From Streptomyces sp. LHD-70 (GTDB taxonomy: Bacteria; Actinomycetota; Actinomycetes; Streptomycetales; Streptomycetaceae), in assembly GCF_031157275.1 (NCBI RefSeq), contig NZ_JAVIFW010000014.1, forward strand, positions 145,165 to 209,164: a stretch of 64,000 nt of DNA, read 5' to 3'. Each line of letters begins with the position of its first letter. Within the stretch, counting starts at the first letter, position 1. The position numbers and the translations under genes are program-made. The notes beneath the pieces were generated by a model. The model was given only the letters and a program-made list of their open reading frames with translations, was not told the DNA's origin and ran no database searches. Positions 15,940-24,395 of the stretch are shown here, piece after piece.

Positions 15940-16787
15940 GGCCCGTCAGGAGGGTGATGTCGCGCCTGATACGGCCCGGGTGGCAGCCGACACGGCCGCT
16001 CCCCGGGCCGCATGCCGCCGCCTTCGAACGTGCGCGAGAAGAGCGGCTCGTTCCAGACCCGGAGGGACGCTCCGGGGCATCCAGCCATACGGTGGTGCCA
16101 GTACCTGCGATGGTGAGGCCGAACGGGGTGACGTCAGGGCGGCACACTCCTCATGCCGTGGCCACGCGAGACGCTGACCGCGGGCCTTCATGAACTGCAC
16201 CGGACCGGTAAACCGGCCACCTGCACTCCACCCGTCCTCGGCCACGACGAGACGGCGGACCACTGCGTCCTGGTGCCTGTACTGGGTCCCCAGGGGCGAG
16301 GACGATACCTCCGGCGGGCACTGCGCGACCCGCGCGTAGGGGAGGTCCCGTACGCCGCGCGTCGCGATGATCCGGTCGTACGGGGCGTGCGGTTCGTACC
16401 CCCGAAGGCCGTCACCGGGTGGCGGACCGCTGTCCGGAGACGGCGGGGGCGGAGGCTCGATCGACGCTGGCCCGCACCGTAGTTGCCACCGTCTGTCATG
16501 GCTGATTCTCCTTCTCTCTTGGGGTGGCCTGTCGGCCTTGCCGGTGCCCCAGGGCCGGCACCGCTGAGTGCGGGTGCCGCCGAATCTCGACGTTCACGTC
16601 TGACACACATCGCATCCGGCGACCGGCGGAGGGTCGGACGCCCACAGATGCGTCGGCTCAACCGGCGCTGTGAAGTACGTCGTTCAGTCGCTCGTGGAGT
16701 CCGCCCCCTCTCATATTCCGATGTACGGAACCGTCAGGAACGGTGAGCAGCCGGAAGCCAGAAGGTTCTACGGGATTGCACGCAGGT
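15940..16787. other. 848-bp stretch without a confident gene
   Basis: No frame here has a recognisable protein. A minus-strand ATG at 16499 has an excellent AAGGAG, but its 103-residue product (MTDGGNYGAGQRRSS...) is Arg/Ser/Thr-rich with no family resemblance and may be the start of a decayed gene. A plus-strand frame at 16153-16482 is equally unconvincing. This is probably a decayed spacer between the tailoring operons and the polyketide synthase. Confidence 0.5.
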
Positions 16788-17460
16788 TCACTCCGGGGTG
16801 TCCAGCGCATCCATGGCCGCCGTGATCAGCGCACGGGCGTCGACTCCAAAGACCGCCAGTTCGGCCAGCTCCGCGAACGTCCCGGCATACAGGGCGAGCT
16901 CACCGGGTTGTGTAACGGTGAGGTAGCCGGAGACCAGCTCGACATTGACCTGAACCGTGCCATAGATCCAGAACCCCTCGACGGGCCAGCGCGCACGGTC
17001 CGGCCGCATGAGCACGACGCCGAAGCTCACATGGGGCAGCCAAGCGATGGTGATCAGCTGCCCGATCATCGCCTCTGCGGCGCCGATACCGGACCGCAGG
17101 ACGGATTCCTCGACGAGGAATGCTCTTGGCCCGGCCATGACCCAGCCGTCCAGGGCGGGCAGCAGAAGATCACGCGCTCGGGAACGCGGAGGCCAGCGCA
17201 TCTGCTCCCCGGCCTCCGCATTGGTGAACGTGCAGTCGTACTCGTACCGGACATAGCCACTGATCGGCTCGGACACGACCCACAGGCGGCGAATGGCGAC
17301 ACCCCCTGCCGGTCGCCTCGACGACCACGTCGAGCCACGGGCGCCACCACGCAGCGCGGTCCGCGGGATCCTCCCGGTGCCCCTCTTGCCAGCGGACGAA
17401 CGCGGGGTCGTCGCGCGTGTAGCTGTCCCGCAACTTCAAGAGTGCCGGAACACGGGTTCG
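16788..17460 (-). pseudogene. Chimeric DUF6879/DUF5753 (Scr1-system) remnant, frameshifted
   Basis: The upstream part in one frame reads LRDSYTRDDPAFVRWQEGH...WWRPWLDVVVEATGRG. After one extra G in the run at 17302-17306 it continues in the next frame as VAIRRLWVVSEPISGYVRY and EAGEQMRWPPRSRARDLLLPALDGWVM. That is the DUF6879 signature. It then switches without a break to VLRSGIGAAEAMIGQLITIAWLPHVSFGVV and ALYAGTFAELAELAVFG, the C-terminal ligand domain (DUF5753) of XRE/Scr1-type regulators. The N-terminal HTH is missing. These families are normally separate neighbouring genes, so this looks like a deletion fusion that also carries a frameshift. Confidence 0.7.
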
Positions 17461-17581
17461 GGACGCCGGGCCGCACATGCCGTGGACGCAACTGCGTTGA
17501 CCGCCCCTCGAACGCGTACCGGGTCTCGGCACACACCGAAACACAAATAATCTCGGTTACGGATTGACGGGAATCCGAATC

Positions 17582-17596
17582 ATCAGCAATCCTGAT
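17582..17596. promoter_or_regulatory. Candidate operator upstream of PKS operon
   Basis: ATCAG-CAATC-CTGAT is a perfect 5-bp dyad with a 5-bp spacer, 59 bp before the malonyltransferase start. It shares TCAGCA and CCTGATTGT with the site at 13083-13103 and the same N5 geometry as 10530-10544. It probably controls the whole polyketide synthase operon. Confidence 0.6.
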
Positions 17597-17654
17597 TGTT
17601 GTGAAGCCGACACCACGAACGGGTCGGTTCCGATCTCAGGAGGTCGACCACGCC

Positions 17655-18620
17655 ATGGGGAATCCCCGGTACGCCTTCGTCTTCCCGGGCCAGGGCAGCC
17701 AGTACGTGGGCATGGGGGCGGAGCTGCGCGCTGCCTCCCCGCTGCTCGACCGGACGCTGCGCCGGGCCGGACAGCTCACTGGACAGGATGTGGCCGGCGC
17801 GATGCTGCGCGGGCCCGAGGAGCGGCTGGCCGACACCGTGAATACCCAGCTGTCGGTGTTCGCGGTGTCCGTCGCGCTGCATGAAGCCGTCACCGAGCGC
17901 GGGCTGCGGCCCGTCGCGGTCGCGGGGCACAGCCTCGGCGAGTACGCGGCGCTGGTCGCCGGCGGCTGGCTGGAGCTGGACGACGCACTGATCGCCGTCG
18001 CCCGCCGGGCCAAGGCCATGCGGGCCTGCTGCGCCCGTACGGAAGGTGCGATGGCGGCGGTGCTCGGGCTGAGGCCCGAAGCGCTGGTCCGTCTCGCCGC
18101 GGACGGGCCGGCCGATGCTGTTGTGGCCAATGCCAACAGTCCTAAGCAGTCCGTTATTTCGGGCACCGCCGATGCCGTTGCCAAGCTCGGGGAGCTGGCG
18201 CTGGAGCGCGGCGCGAGTGCCGTGATCCCGCTGACCGTTGATGGTGCCTTCCATTCGCCGCTGATGGGGGAGGCGGAGGAGCGGCTACTGCCGCTGGTTG
18301 CCGAACTGCCCTTGAAGAAAGGGCGGATACCGATCGTCAGTTCGGTGAGTGGGGAGGTTGTCACCGATCCGCGCACCTACCGGGCGCTGCTTGCCCGGCA
18401 GATCACCTCGCCCGTGCGGTGGGCCGACGTCATGGTGCGGCTGCGCGGGCTGTCGGTCGGCGCCTTCGCCGAGGTCGGGCCCGGGAAGGTGCTGCGCGGG
18501 CTGTTCCGCCACCTCGACCGGCGGATTCCCGTCGTTGGCGTCGGCTCGTTCGCCGATTGCCTGGAGATCACCGGGACTGCTGCCGGCACTGCTTCCGCCG
18601 TCGCGGAACGCGCGGCCTGA
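17655..18620 (+). CDS. Malonyl-CoA:ACP acyltransferase
   Basis: This 321-residue FabD-type enzyme has the N-terminal YAFVFPGQGSQYVGMG and the nucleophile motif GHSLGEYAAL with S93. The AHSP-like histidine stretch is GAFHSPLM. It loads malonyl units on the cluster ACP. Type II clusters often rely on the fatty-acid enzyme, so a dedicated copy is notable though not rare. It is the first gene of the synthase operon; AGGAGG lies 11 bp upstream of the ATG. The 40-bp gap to the KS-alpha gene suggests co-transcription. Confidence 0.93.
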   Translation: MGNPRYAFVFPGQGSQYVGMGAELRAASPLLDRTLRRAGQLTGQDVAGAMLRGPEERLADTVNTQLSVFAVSVALHEAVTERGLRPVAVAGHSLGEYAALVAGGWLELDDALIAVARRAKAMRACCARTEGAMAAVLGLRPEALVRLAADGPADAVVANANSPKQSVISGTADAVAKLGELALERGASAVIPLTVDGAFHSPLMGEAEERLLPLVAELPLKKGRIPIVSSVSGEVVTDPRTYRALLARQITSPVRWADVMVRLRGLSVGAFAEVGPGKVLRGLFRHLDRRIPVVGVGSFADCLEITGTAAGTASAVAERAA

Positions 18621-18660
18621 CCGCCATCCGAGTTCCACCGGCCAATAAGGAGATCAGCAC

Positions 18661-19908
18661 ATGCGTCGAGTTGCCATCACCGGACTTGGGGTTCTGGCCC
18701 CCAACGGAGTCGGTGCCAAGAATTTCGCCGAGGGGCTGTGGGAGGGGAGGAGCGGGGTCGACCGGATCCGGCCCTTCGATCCCAGTGGGTTCAATTCGCA
18801 GATCGCGGGGCAGTTGCCGGCCGTCGAGCTGCCGGGGAGTGAGGCCACCGAGCCGGACGGGGACGACCGCGTCGTACGGATCGCGCTCGCCGCGGCGCGC
18901 GAGGCCATGGCGCACGCCGGGCTCGCGGGAGGGGAGGGCCTCGATCCGTACCGGAGCGGCGCCGTCATCGCCAACGCCATCGGCGGTACACGGTTCATGA
19001 CCGAGCACTTCCCGGACATTACGAAGAACGGGACCGAGCCGATCGATGTGGCCGCCGCTCATCCGCGGCTGCATCTGTCCGCGACCTTCAATACGCCGAC
19101 GGCCGCGGTCGCCGACTCGTACGGGCTGCGCGGGCCGTCCGTCACCGTGACGACCGGCTGCACGGGCGGCAATGACGCCGTCGGGTTCGCCTTCGACGCC
19201 ATCCGGCGCGGGGAGGCCGATGTGATGGTCGCGGGGGCCGCGGAGGCGCCGGTCACCCCGTTCGTGGTCGCCTGCTTCGACGTCATCGGGGCGCTGTCCG
19301 TTCGGAACGCCGATCCCGAGCACGCCTCGCGCCCCTTCGACCGTGAGCGCGACGGGTTCGTGCTGGCCGAGGGCGCCGGCATCGCAGTACTGGAGGAGTG
19401 GGAGCACGCCAAGGCGCGCGGCGCCACGATCCTCGGTGAGGTGCTGGGGTTCGGGTCGACGGCCAACGCCTTCCATATGACCGACCTCGCCGAGCACGGG
19501 ACCGATCTTGCGCGGTCCTTCCAGCTTGCGCTGGACGACGCCCGGCTCGCCGGCGAGCGGATCGGTTACGTCAACGCGCACGGCAGTTCGACTCCGCAGA
19601 ACGACGTGTGCGAGACCAATGCCGTCAAGCGAGTGCTCGGCGCGCATGCGTACGACGTGCCGGTCAGTTCCATCAAGTCGATGGTCGGGCACGCGCTCGC
19701 GGCCGCCAACGCGTTGGAGTTCGTCGCCTCAGTGCTCGTGTTGAAAGACCGGATGCTGCCGCCGACGATCAACCACAGTGCGTCCGGCGAGCACTGCGAT
19801 CTGGACTACGTGCCCAACACCGCCCGCGAGGCCACGGTCGACGCGATCGCCAGCCTCTCCAGCGGGTTCGGCGGGATCCACTCCACTGTCGTACTCGGTC
19901 GCGCCTGA
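18661..19908 (+). CDS. Type II polyketide ketosynthase alpha (KS-alpha)
   Basis: This 415-residue condensing enzyme is of the FabF family. The catalytic triad is complete: C167 in VTVTTGCTGGND, H307 in VNAHGSSTPQND and H344 in KSMVGHALAAAN, with K339. The active-site loop TGCTGGNDAVG differs from the TGCTSGLDSVG loop typical of most aromatic KS-alpha proteins. It should form a heterodimer with the CLF encoded next and perform decarboxylative Claisen extensions. AAGGAG precedes the ATG. Its pairing with a CLF, ACP, aromatases and no ketoreductase points to a non-reduced poly-beta-ketone product. Confidence 0.93.
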   Translation: MRRVAITGLGVLAPNGVGAKNFAEGLWEGRSGVDRIRPFDPSGFNSQIAGQLPAVELPGSEATEPDGDDRVVRIALAAAREAMAHAGLAGGEGLDPYRSGAVIANAIGGTRFMTEHFPDITKNGTEPIDVAAAHPRLHLSATFNTPTAAVADSYGLRGPSVTVTTGCTGGNDAVGFAFDAIRRGEADVMVAGAAEAPVTPFVVACFDVIGALSVRNADPEHASRPFDRERDGFVLAEGAGIAVLEEWEHAKARGATILGEVLGFGSTANAFHMTDLAEHGTDLARSFQLALDDARLAGERIGYVNAHGSSTPQNDVCETNAVKRVLGAHAYDVPVSSIKSMVGHALAAANALEFVASVLVLKDRMLPPTINHSASGEHCDLDYVPNTAREATVDAIASLSSGFGGIHSTVVLGRA

Positions 19909-19943
19909 GCCCCAACTACGTTTCGAGTCAGGAGAGTTGAGAG

Positions 19944-21170
19944 ATGCGTAAGGTTGTCATCACCGGGGTCGGGCTGGTTCTGCCCAGTGCCGGGAACACC
20001 GAAGAATTCTGGGATCTGCTCACGAGTGGGCGTACCGCCACCACGCCCATCGACCGCTTCCCGGCCGGGGAGTACGCGGGCGGGCACGCCGGTGTCGTGG
20101 ACGACACGGCACTGTCGGCGATACCGCTGCGGCAGCGCAAGCGGATGGACCGTTTCTGCGCGCTGGCCATGGCCGCCGCGCACAGCGCCCTGGACGACGC
20201 CGGCCTGGCGGAGGAGGCCGGGGGCCCGTCCGAAAGTGCCGCCGCGGTGGAGCGTACAGGCGTGTACCTGGGCAACATGTACGGCGGCTGGGAGATCACC
20301 GAGCCGAGCATGCGCAAGCTGTGCCAGATCGGGTACGGCGGCGTCAGCCCGTACATCGCCTCGGCGTGGTTCCCGACCGCACCGCAGGGCCAGATCAGCA
20401 TCAACTGGGGCTTCAAGGGCTTCAGTAAGACGGTGGCCGCCGATACGGCCAGTGGCAGTGTCGCGGTCGGGTACGCGGCCCGCGCGGTCGCCGAGGGGCG
20501 CGCCGATGTGATGCTCGCGGGCGGCGCGGAGGCGCCGGTCACCCCGTACACATACACCTTCTGCCACACCAGCGGACGGCTCACCGACGGTGAGTACCGG
20601 CCCTTCGGTGAGGGTGCGGACGGATACCGGGTCGGTGAGGGCGGGGTCGTCTTCGTCCTGGAGGCCGAGGAGAGCGCGCTGGCGCGCGGCGCCCGGCCGC
20701 TCGCCGAGATCGCGGGCTTCGCGACCGGGCACGCGGTTGGGGACGACGTCTTCGGAACGGCCGGCGCCGAGGTCATGGCGCATGTCGCCGCCACCGCGCT
20801 CAAGGAGGCCGGTGTCGAGGCGGGTGAGCTGGGGGTCGTCGGACTGGACGCGCAGGGGGAGTCGGCGGCCGACGCCACCGAGGTGGCGGCGCTGCGCACG
20901 CTCCTAGGTGACGCGGCGGGCCAGGTGCCGTGCACCACCGCCAAGCCGGCCACCGGGCATCTGCTTGGCGCCGCGCCCGTGGTGGATCTGCTGGCCGGGC
21001 TGCTGGCGATACGGAAGGGGGCCGTGCCACCGGTCGCCGCGCCGGACGCCGCGGCGACCGGTCTGGACGTGGTCACGGGCGCCGCTCGCGAACGCGCCGT
21101 ACGCAGCGCGCTGGTCAACGCCCGCGGCGCCGACGGGACCGTCGCCGCGCTCGCCCTCAAAGCCATCTGA
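19944..21170 (+). CDS. Chain-length factor (KS-beta)
   Basis: This 408-residue KS-beta homologue lies 35 bp downstream of KS-alpha. The active-site Cys is absent: the aligned stretch reads TVAADTASGSVAVG, placing T168 where KS-alpha has C167 and where classical CLFs have Gln. The first catalytic His is also lost (LDAQGES), while the Lys/His region is kept (TTAKPATGHLLG). CLFs set chain length and stabilise the KS-alpha dimer. The Thr instead of Gln means that this CLF belongs to an unusual branch. The order MAT, KS-alpha, CLF, ACP is typical of type II synthases. Confidence 0.92.
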   Translation: MRKVVITGVGLVLPSAGNTEEFWDLLTSGRTATTPIDRFPAGEYAGGHAGVVDDTALSAIPLRQRKRMDRFCALAMAAAHSALDDAGLAEEAGGPSESAAAVERTGVYLGNMYGGWEITEPSMRKLCQIGYGGVSPYIASAWFPTAPQGQISINWGFKGFSKTVAADTASGSVAVGYAARAVAEGRADVMLAGGAEAPVTPYTYTFCHTSGRLTDGEYRPFGEGADGYRVGEGGVVFVLEAEESALARGARPLAEIAGFATGHAVGDDVFGTAGAEVMAHVAATALKEAGVEAGELGVVGLDAQGESAADATEVAALRTLLGDAAGQVPCTTAKPATGHLLGAAPVVDLLAGLLAIRKGAVPPVAAPDAAATGLDVVTGAARERAVRSALVNARGADGTVAALALKAI

Positions 21171-21338
21171 TCAAGGCCGTCCGAACGGAGCGTCCGCATG
21201 GCTTGTCTGCGGACCGACACCAGCCACGCGTACGACCAGCTGTGCCGCCCGCTCGGCGGCCAACCAACGGTCGTCTGGCGCACCCGGGTCCATCGCAACC
21301 GCACCGAACACATCCATACCGCAAACAGGGAGAACACC

Positions 21339-21590
21339 ATGACCGCCACCGCCGTCATCGACCGCGACACCGTCCACGCCCGCCTGCTGGCCGCCTTCGC
21401 CGAACTGGGCATTGAGGAGGCCGAGATCACGCCGGATACCCAGCTCCGCGCCGACCTGGACATCGACTCGGCCGAACTGGTCGAGATCGTCGCCTCGCTG
21501 GCCGGCGGCAAGGCGCCCGACGGCAAGGCCCTGAAGGACGTCCGCACGGTCGCCCAGCTGACCGGCTTTCTGCAGCAGCACCAGATCTAA
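21339..21590 (+). CDS. Acyl carrier protein
   Basis: This 83-residue ACP has the phosphopantetheine attachment Ser at residue 44 in ADLDIDSAELVEIVASL, which is DSA rather than the usual DSL. The fold is standard (helix 1 HARLLAAFAELGI, helix 4 TVAQLTGFLQQHQ). ATG at 21339 follows CAGGGAG. An in-frame GTG/ATG about 140 bp upstream would add a low-complexity extension and is not favoured. It carries the growing poly-beta-ketone chain between KS-alpha/CLF and the aromatases. The dedicated PPTase two genes downstream probably activates it. Confidence 0.93.
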   Translation: MTATAVIDRDTVHARLLAAFAELGIEEAEITPDTQLRADLDIDSAELVEIVASLAGGKAPDGKALKDVRTVAQLTGFLQQHQI

Positions 21591-21654
21591 TCCCCCCTGG
21601 GGGCGTCCCTCCCTCTGGGACGCCCCCGGCCCGCACCTCTCCCGGAGGCCCGTA

Positions 21655-22488
21655 ATGCCGTACGCACCGCAGACCCTCCCCGCTCCTGTCGCCGCGCCGC
21701 GCGCCGCGGCCCGTCCCGGCCCCCGCCTGATCGACCTCAGTGTCGTGACCGGGCCGACGCCCAGTGAGGCCACGCCGGTCGCGATCGACGTGCTGGACCA
21801 CCGGGCCGGCGCCGCGGTGCTCGGCCGCGGCCGGCTCGGCCCCGACGACTTCCCAGGCGGCATGGCCATCTCCAACGAGACGGTCACGCTCACCACGCAC
21901 ACCGGTACGCACATGGACGCGCCGCTGCATTACGGACCGGAGTCCGGCGGAGCCCCCGCCAAGAGCATCGACCAAGTGCCCCTGGAGTGGTGCTACGGGC
22001 CCGGCGTGCGTCTGGACCTGCGCCACGTACCGCCCGGCGAGGCCATCACGCCCGGCCAGCTGGCCGCAGCGCTCGACGTCATCGGCCATGAACTCACCCC
22101 CGGCGACATCACGTTGCTGTGGACCGGCGCCGACCGCCTGTGGGGCTCGCCCGACTACCTGACGACGTACGCGGGGCTCTCCGGCGAGGGCACGGCGTAC
22201 CTCGTCGAGCGGGGCGTGCGCACGATCGGCATCGACGCCTGGGGGCTGGACCGGCCGATGCACGCGATGATCGAGGAGTACGAGCGGACCGGGGACCGCG
22301 GCGCGCTGTGGCCCGCCCATGTGTACGGCCGCGAGCACGAGTACCTCCAGCTGGAGAAGCTCGCTCACCTGGAGCGGCTGCCCGCGCCCACCGGGTTCAC
22401 CCTCGCCTGTTTCCCGGTCGCGGTCGGCGGTGCGGGCGCGGGCTGGACCCGCGTCGTGGCCATCGCCCCGCAGGACGCGGACGCGTAG
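21655..22488 (+). CDS. KFA-like polyketide cyclase (metal-dependent)
   Basis: This 277-residue protein is of the cyclase/kynurenine-formamidase-like superfamily. The signature THTGTHMDAPLHYG gives the metal ligands H82, H86 and D88, with H92 nearby. A second conserved block is VRTIGIDAWGLDRPMH. Family members include formamidases, isatin hydrolase and late-ring cyclases of type II polyketide clusters. The position between ACP and PPTase in the synthase operon favours a cyclase or lactonase role on the polyketide. Substrate and ring formed cannot be told from sequence. Confidence 0.85.
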   Translation: MPYAPQTLPAPVAAPRAAARPGPRLIDLSVVTGPTPSEATPVAIDVLDHRAGAAVLGRGRLGPDDFPGGMAISNETVTLTTHTGTHMDAPLHYGPESGGAPAKSIDQVPLEWCYGPGVRLDLRHVPPGEAITPGQLAAALDVIGHELTPGDITLLWTGADRLWGSPDYLTTYAGLSGEGTAYLVERGVRTIGIDAWGLDRPMHAMIEEYERTGDRGALWPAHVYGREHEYLQLEKLAHLERLPAPTGFTLACFPVAVGGAGAGWTRVVAIAPQDADA

Positions 22489-22498
22489 GGGTGCGGCC

Positions 22499-23278
22499 AT
22501 GGACGCCGTCCGAGCCGTCCGTCTCGGCATCGATGTCACGGACGCCCGTGCCTGGGCCGCCCGTCTCACCCGCTGCCCCGGGCTGGCCGCCACCGCCTTC
22601 ACCGGGCGTGAGCTGAGTGAGACCGGCGCTGAACCCGGCGCTTTGGCTTCGGTCTGGGCGATCAAGGAAGCGGTGGTCAAGGCGCTGGGCACGGGCTTCG
22701 CGGGCATCGGATGGCGCGGAGTGGAGGTGCGCTCGCCCGCGGGCCGCCCCGCATCTGTGCGGCTCACCGGTGACCTGCCGCCGTGGGTGTACGACAGCGA
22801 CGCCGTACGCCTGGCCGTACGAGGTCCGCACTCCGCTGCCGACGCGCCGCGCACCCTCCTCGCAGCGGTCGCCCTGACCGCCCCGACGGGACCGGGGACG
22901 CACATCGTCGCGACCGCTCGCACCGACCAAGTCCGCGACGTATTCGACGGCCCTCGGGCGGGCCGCGCGGCCCGGGCGGGAGCCGCCGTACGCCGTACCG
23001 CCGAGCGCGCCGCACGGGCCGTGCTGGAACCGTACGACGGCCCCTGGACGTGGACCCGTACCGAACAGGGCGCCCCCCTGCTCCGCACAAGAGACGGGCG
23101 CCACCTGCCCGTTGCGCTGTCGCACGGCGCGGGCATCACGGCGGCGCTCGTCGCCGCACCCGCGCCCCGCACGGCAAGCGACTCGACACCGACGACTGCG
23201 ACGACTAGTCAACAGTCGCTCCTGCTGACTATCATTGACGATGATTATTTGCTGGAAGGGGTGAGCGCGAGTGACTGA
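22499..23278 (+). CDS. AcpS-like phosphopantetheinyl transferase
   Basis: This 259-residue protein has an N-terminal half resembling AcpS: the Mg-binding LGIDVTD (D12), AFTGRELSE and the hallmark SVWAIKEAVVKALGTGFAGI (E57, K61). The C-terminal part (ERAARAVLEPYDGPWTWT...VALSHGAGITAALVA) resembles a second degenerate PPTase-like or SHS-type segment. It would attach phosphopantetheine to the cluster ACP. The last 25 or so residues (after TPTTATTSQQ) are encoded by an AT-richer stretch that also contains the promoter-like dyads for the next gene. It overlaps the MarR GTG by 8 bp, so the genes are translationally coupled. Confidence 0.8.
   Translation: MDAVRAVRLGIDVTDARAWAARLTRCPGLAATAFTGRELSETGAEPGALASVWAIKEAVVKALGTGFAGIGWRGVEVRSPAGRPASVRLTGDLPPWVYDSDAVRLAVRGPHSAADAPRTLLAAVALTAPTGPGTHIVATARTDQVRDVFDGPRAGRAARAGAAVRRTAERAARAVLEPYDGPWTWTRTEQGAPLLRTRDGRHLPVALSHGAGITAALVAAPAPRTASDSTPTTATTSQQSLLLTIIDDDYLLEGVSASD
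23206..23245. promoter_or_regulatory. Dyads upstream of MarR pair
   Basis: TAGTCA (23206-23211) and TGACTA (23226-23231) form one dyad. ATCAT-TGACG-ATGAT (23231-23245) forms a second, with the same N5 spacing as the sites at 10530, 13083 and 17582. Both lie inside the 3' end of the PPTase gene, 26 bp before the first MarR start. Autoregulation by the MarR protein(s) is likely. Confidence 0.55.
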
Positions 23279-23795
23279 GCACGATTCCGCCGGGACCGGA
23301 TGGCTGCTGCAAGTCGCGGCGGTGCGCAGGTCCCAGTTCCTGAAGGAGGCGCTGCGCCCGCACGGCGTACGCCCCCGCTGGTACGGCGTACTGGTCACGC
23401 TGGCCGAGTCCGGACCGCTGCCCCAGCAGCAGCTCGGCGAAACACTCGGCATCGACCGTACGACCATGGTCGGGCTCATCGACCAGCTGGAGGAAGAGGC
23501 CCTGCTCCAGCGCAGGCGCAGCCCAGACGACCGCCGCCGCTATCTCATCGGGCTCACGGCGGAGGGCGAGCGGCACGCCAAGGGCATGCTCGTGGTCGGC
23601 TCCGAGGCCGACGCCGAGCTGCTCGCCGGGCTGACCCCGCACGAGATCCGCACGCTCGACGAACTGCTGGCCCGCATCGCGGACCAGCCCGCCGCGCCAC
23701 AGCCCGCCGAGCCAGACTCGGCCACGCCACAGCCCACCGCGCCGCCGCTCGCTACGCTTGGCGGCGCCGCCGAGCCGCGGCGGGCGGCCAAGTAG
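23271..23795 (+). CDS. MarR-family regulator (first of two)
   Basis: This 174-residue winged-helix regulator has a DNA-binding core PLPQQQLGETLGIDRTTMVGLIDQLEEEALLQRRRSPDDRRRYLIGLTAEG (residues 55-105). The recognition helix is in IDRTTMVGLIDQLEE, the wing in DDRRRYLI. A Pro/Ala-rich tail of about 35 residues follows the last helix. GTG at 23271 overlaps the PPTase end. It is paralogous to the next gene, so the two may heterodimerise or respond to different pathway intermediates. MarR repressors commonly sense phenolic ligands, which fits an aromatic polyketide cluster. Confidence 0.92.
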   Translation: MTEHDSAGTGWLLQVAAVRRSQFLKEALRPHGVRPRWYGVLVTLAESGPLPQQQLGETLGIDRTTMVGLIDQLEEEALLQRRRSPDDRRRYLIGLTAEGERHAKGMLVVGSEADAELLAGLTPHEIRTLDELLARIADQPAAPQPAEPDSATPQPTAPPLATLGGAAEPRRAAK

Positions 23796-23816
23796 TAGCG
23801 GCCCCGGAGGAACGAA

Positions 23817-24293
23817 ATGGAAGCCGAACCGATGACCAGGCCGACCCTGCGGCAACAAGACCTTTCGCCGGAACTGACCGTCTCCGTCGGCTTCCTGCTC
23901 AGCAAGGCCGCCGAACTGGTCACCGCCGACTTCGAGCAGTCGCTGCGCCCGTACGGCATCAAGGCCCGGGACTACGGTGTGCTCACCCTCCTCCACCAGC
24001 ACGGGCCGCTCTCCCAGCAGCGCATCGGCGAGAGGCTGAAGATCGACCGTACGACCATGGTCTCGGTCGTCGACGACCTGGAGGGCGTGGGCCTGGTCGA
24101 GCGGATGCGCGACCCGGAGGACCGCCGGCGCTACGCCGTCACCATGACGGAGAAGGGCCGCGAGCTCTTCGGCGGGGCGCTGGCCCAGGTCGACCGCGAG
24201 GTGCACGACGCGTTCCTCACCCCGCTCACCGACGGTGAGCGCTCGGGCCTGGTGGACATGCTGCTGCGGCTGGTCTCGCACTCCTCGGAGTGA
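23817..24293 (+). CDS. MarR-family regulator (second of two)
   Basis: This 158-residue paralogue of the preceding gene lies 21 bp downstream. The helix-turn-helix and wing read PLSQQRIGERLKIDRTTMVSVVDDLEGVGLVERMRDPEDRRRYAVTMTEKG, very close to the first copy. It has no C-terminal extension. Start ATG 23817 follows GGAGGAACGAA; ATG 23832 is an internal alternative. A strong stem-loop terminator follows 18 bp after the stop. The tandem pair probably arose by duplication and may split control between the synthase operon and the tailoring operons. Confidence 0.92.
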   Translation: MEAEPMTRPTLRQQDLSPELTVSVGFLLSKAAELVTADFEQSLRPYGIKARDYGVLTLLHQHGPLSQQRIGERLKIDRTTMVSVVDDLEGVGLVERMRDPEDRRRYAVTMTEKGRELFGGALAQVDREVHDAFLTPLTDGERSGLVDMLLRLVSHSSE

Positions 24294-24311
24294 TTCGCGT
24301 ACGTACGTGAT

Positions 24312-24347
24312 GAAGGGCCGGACCCCCGCACCGGGGTCCGGCCCTTC
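24312..24347. terminator. Bidirectional stem-loop terminator
   Basis: A perfect 15-bp inverted repeat (GAAGGGCCGGACCCC, loop of 6) lies between the convergent MarR and YcaO-like genes. Copies of CGTACGTACG flank it on both sides. It separates the synthase operon from the aromatase operon. Confidence 0.85.
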
Positions 24348-24395
24348 GGCGTACGTACGCGCCCATGTACCTACGAGTCTTCAGAACCGCCGTCG

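Noticed and set aside
16188..16499. Minus-strand small ORF with a perfect AAGGAG
   Set aside because: The product is Arg/Ser-rich and matches no family. It may be the start of a dead gene, so it is only mentioned in the region note.
9223..24293. Assigning the product to the fasamycin/formicamycin family
   Set aside because: Halogenase, methyltransferase, two-component system, MarR regulators and antiporter are reminiscent. The CLF Thr, the SRPBCC expansion and the azole genes do not fit, and no sequence comparison could be run.
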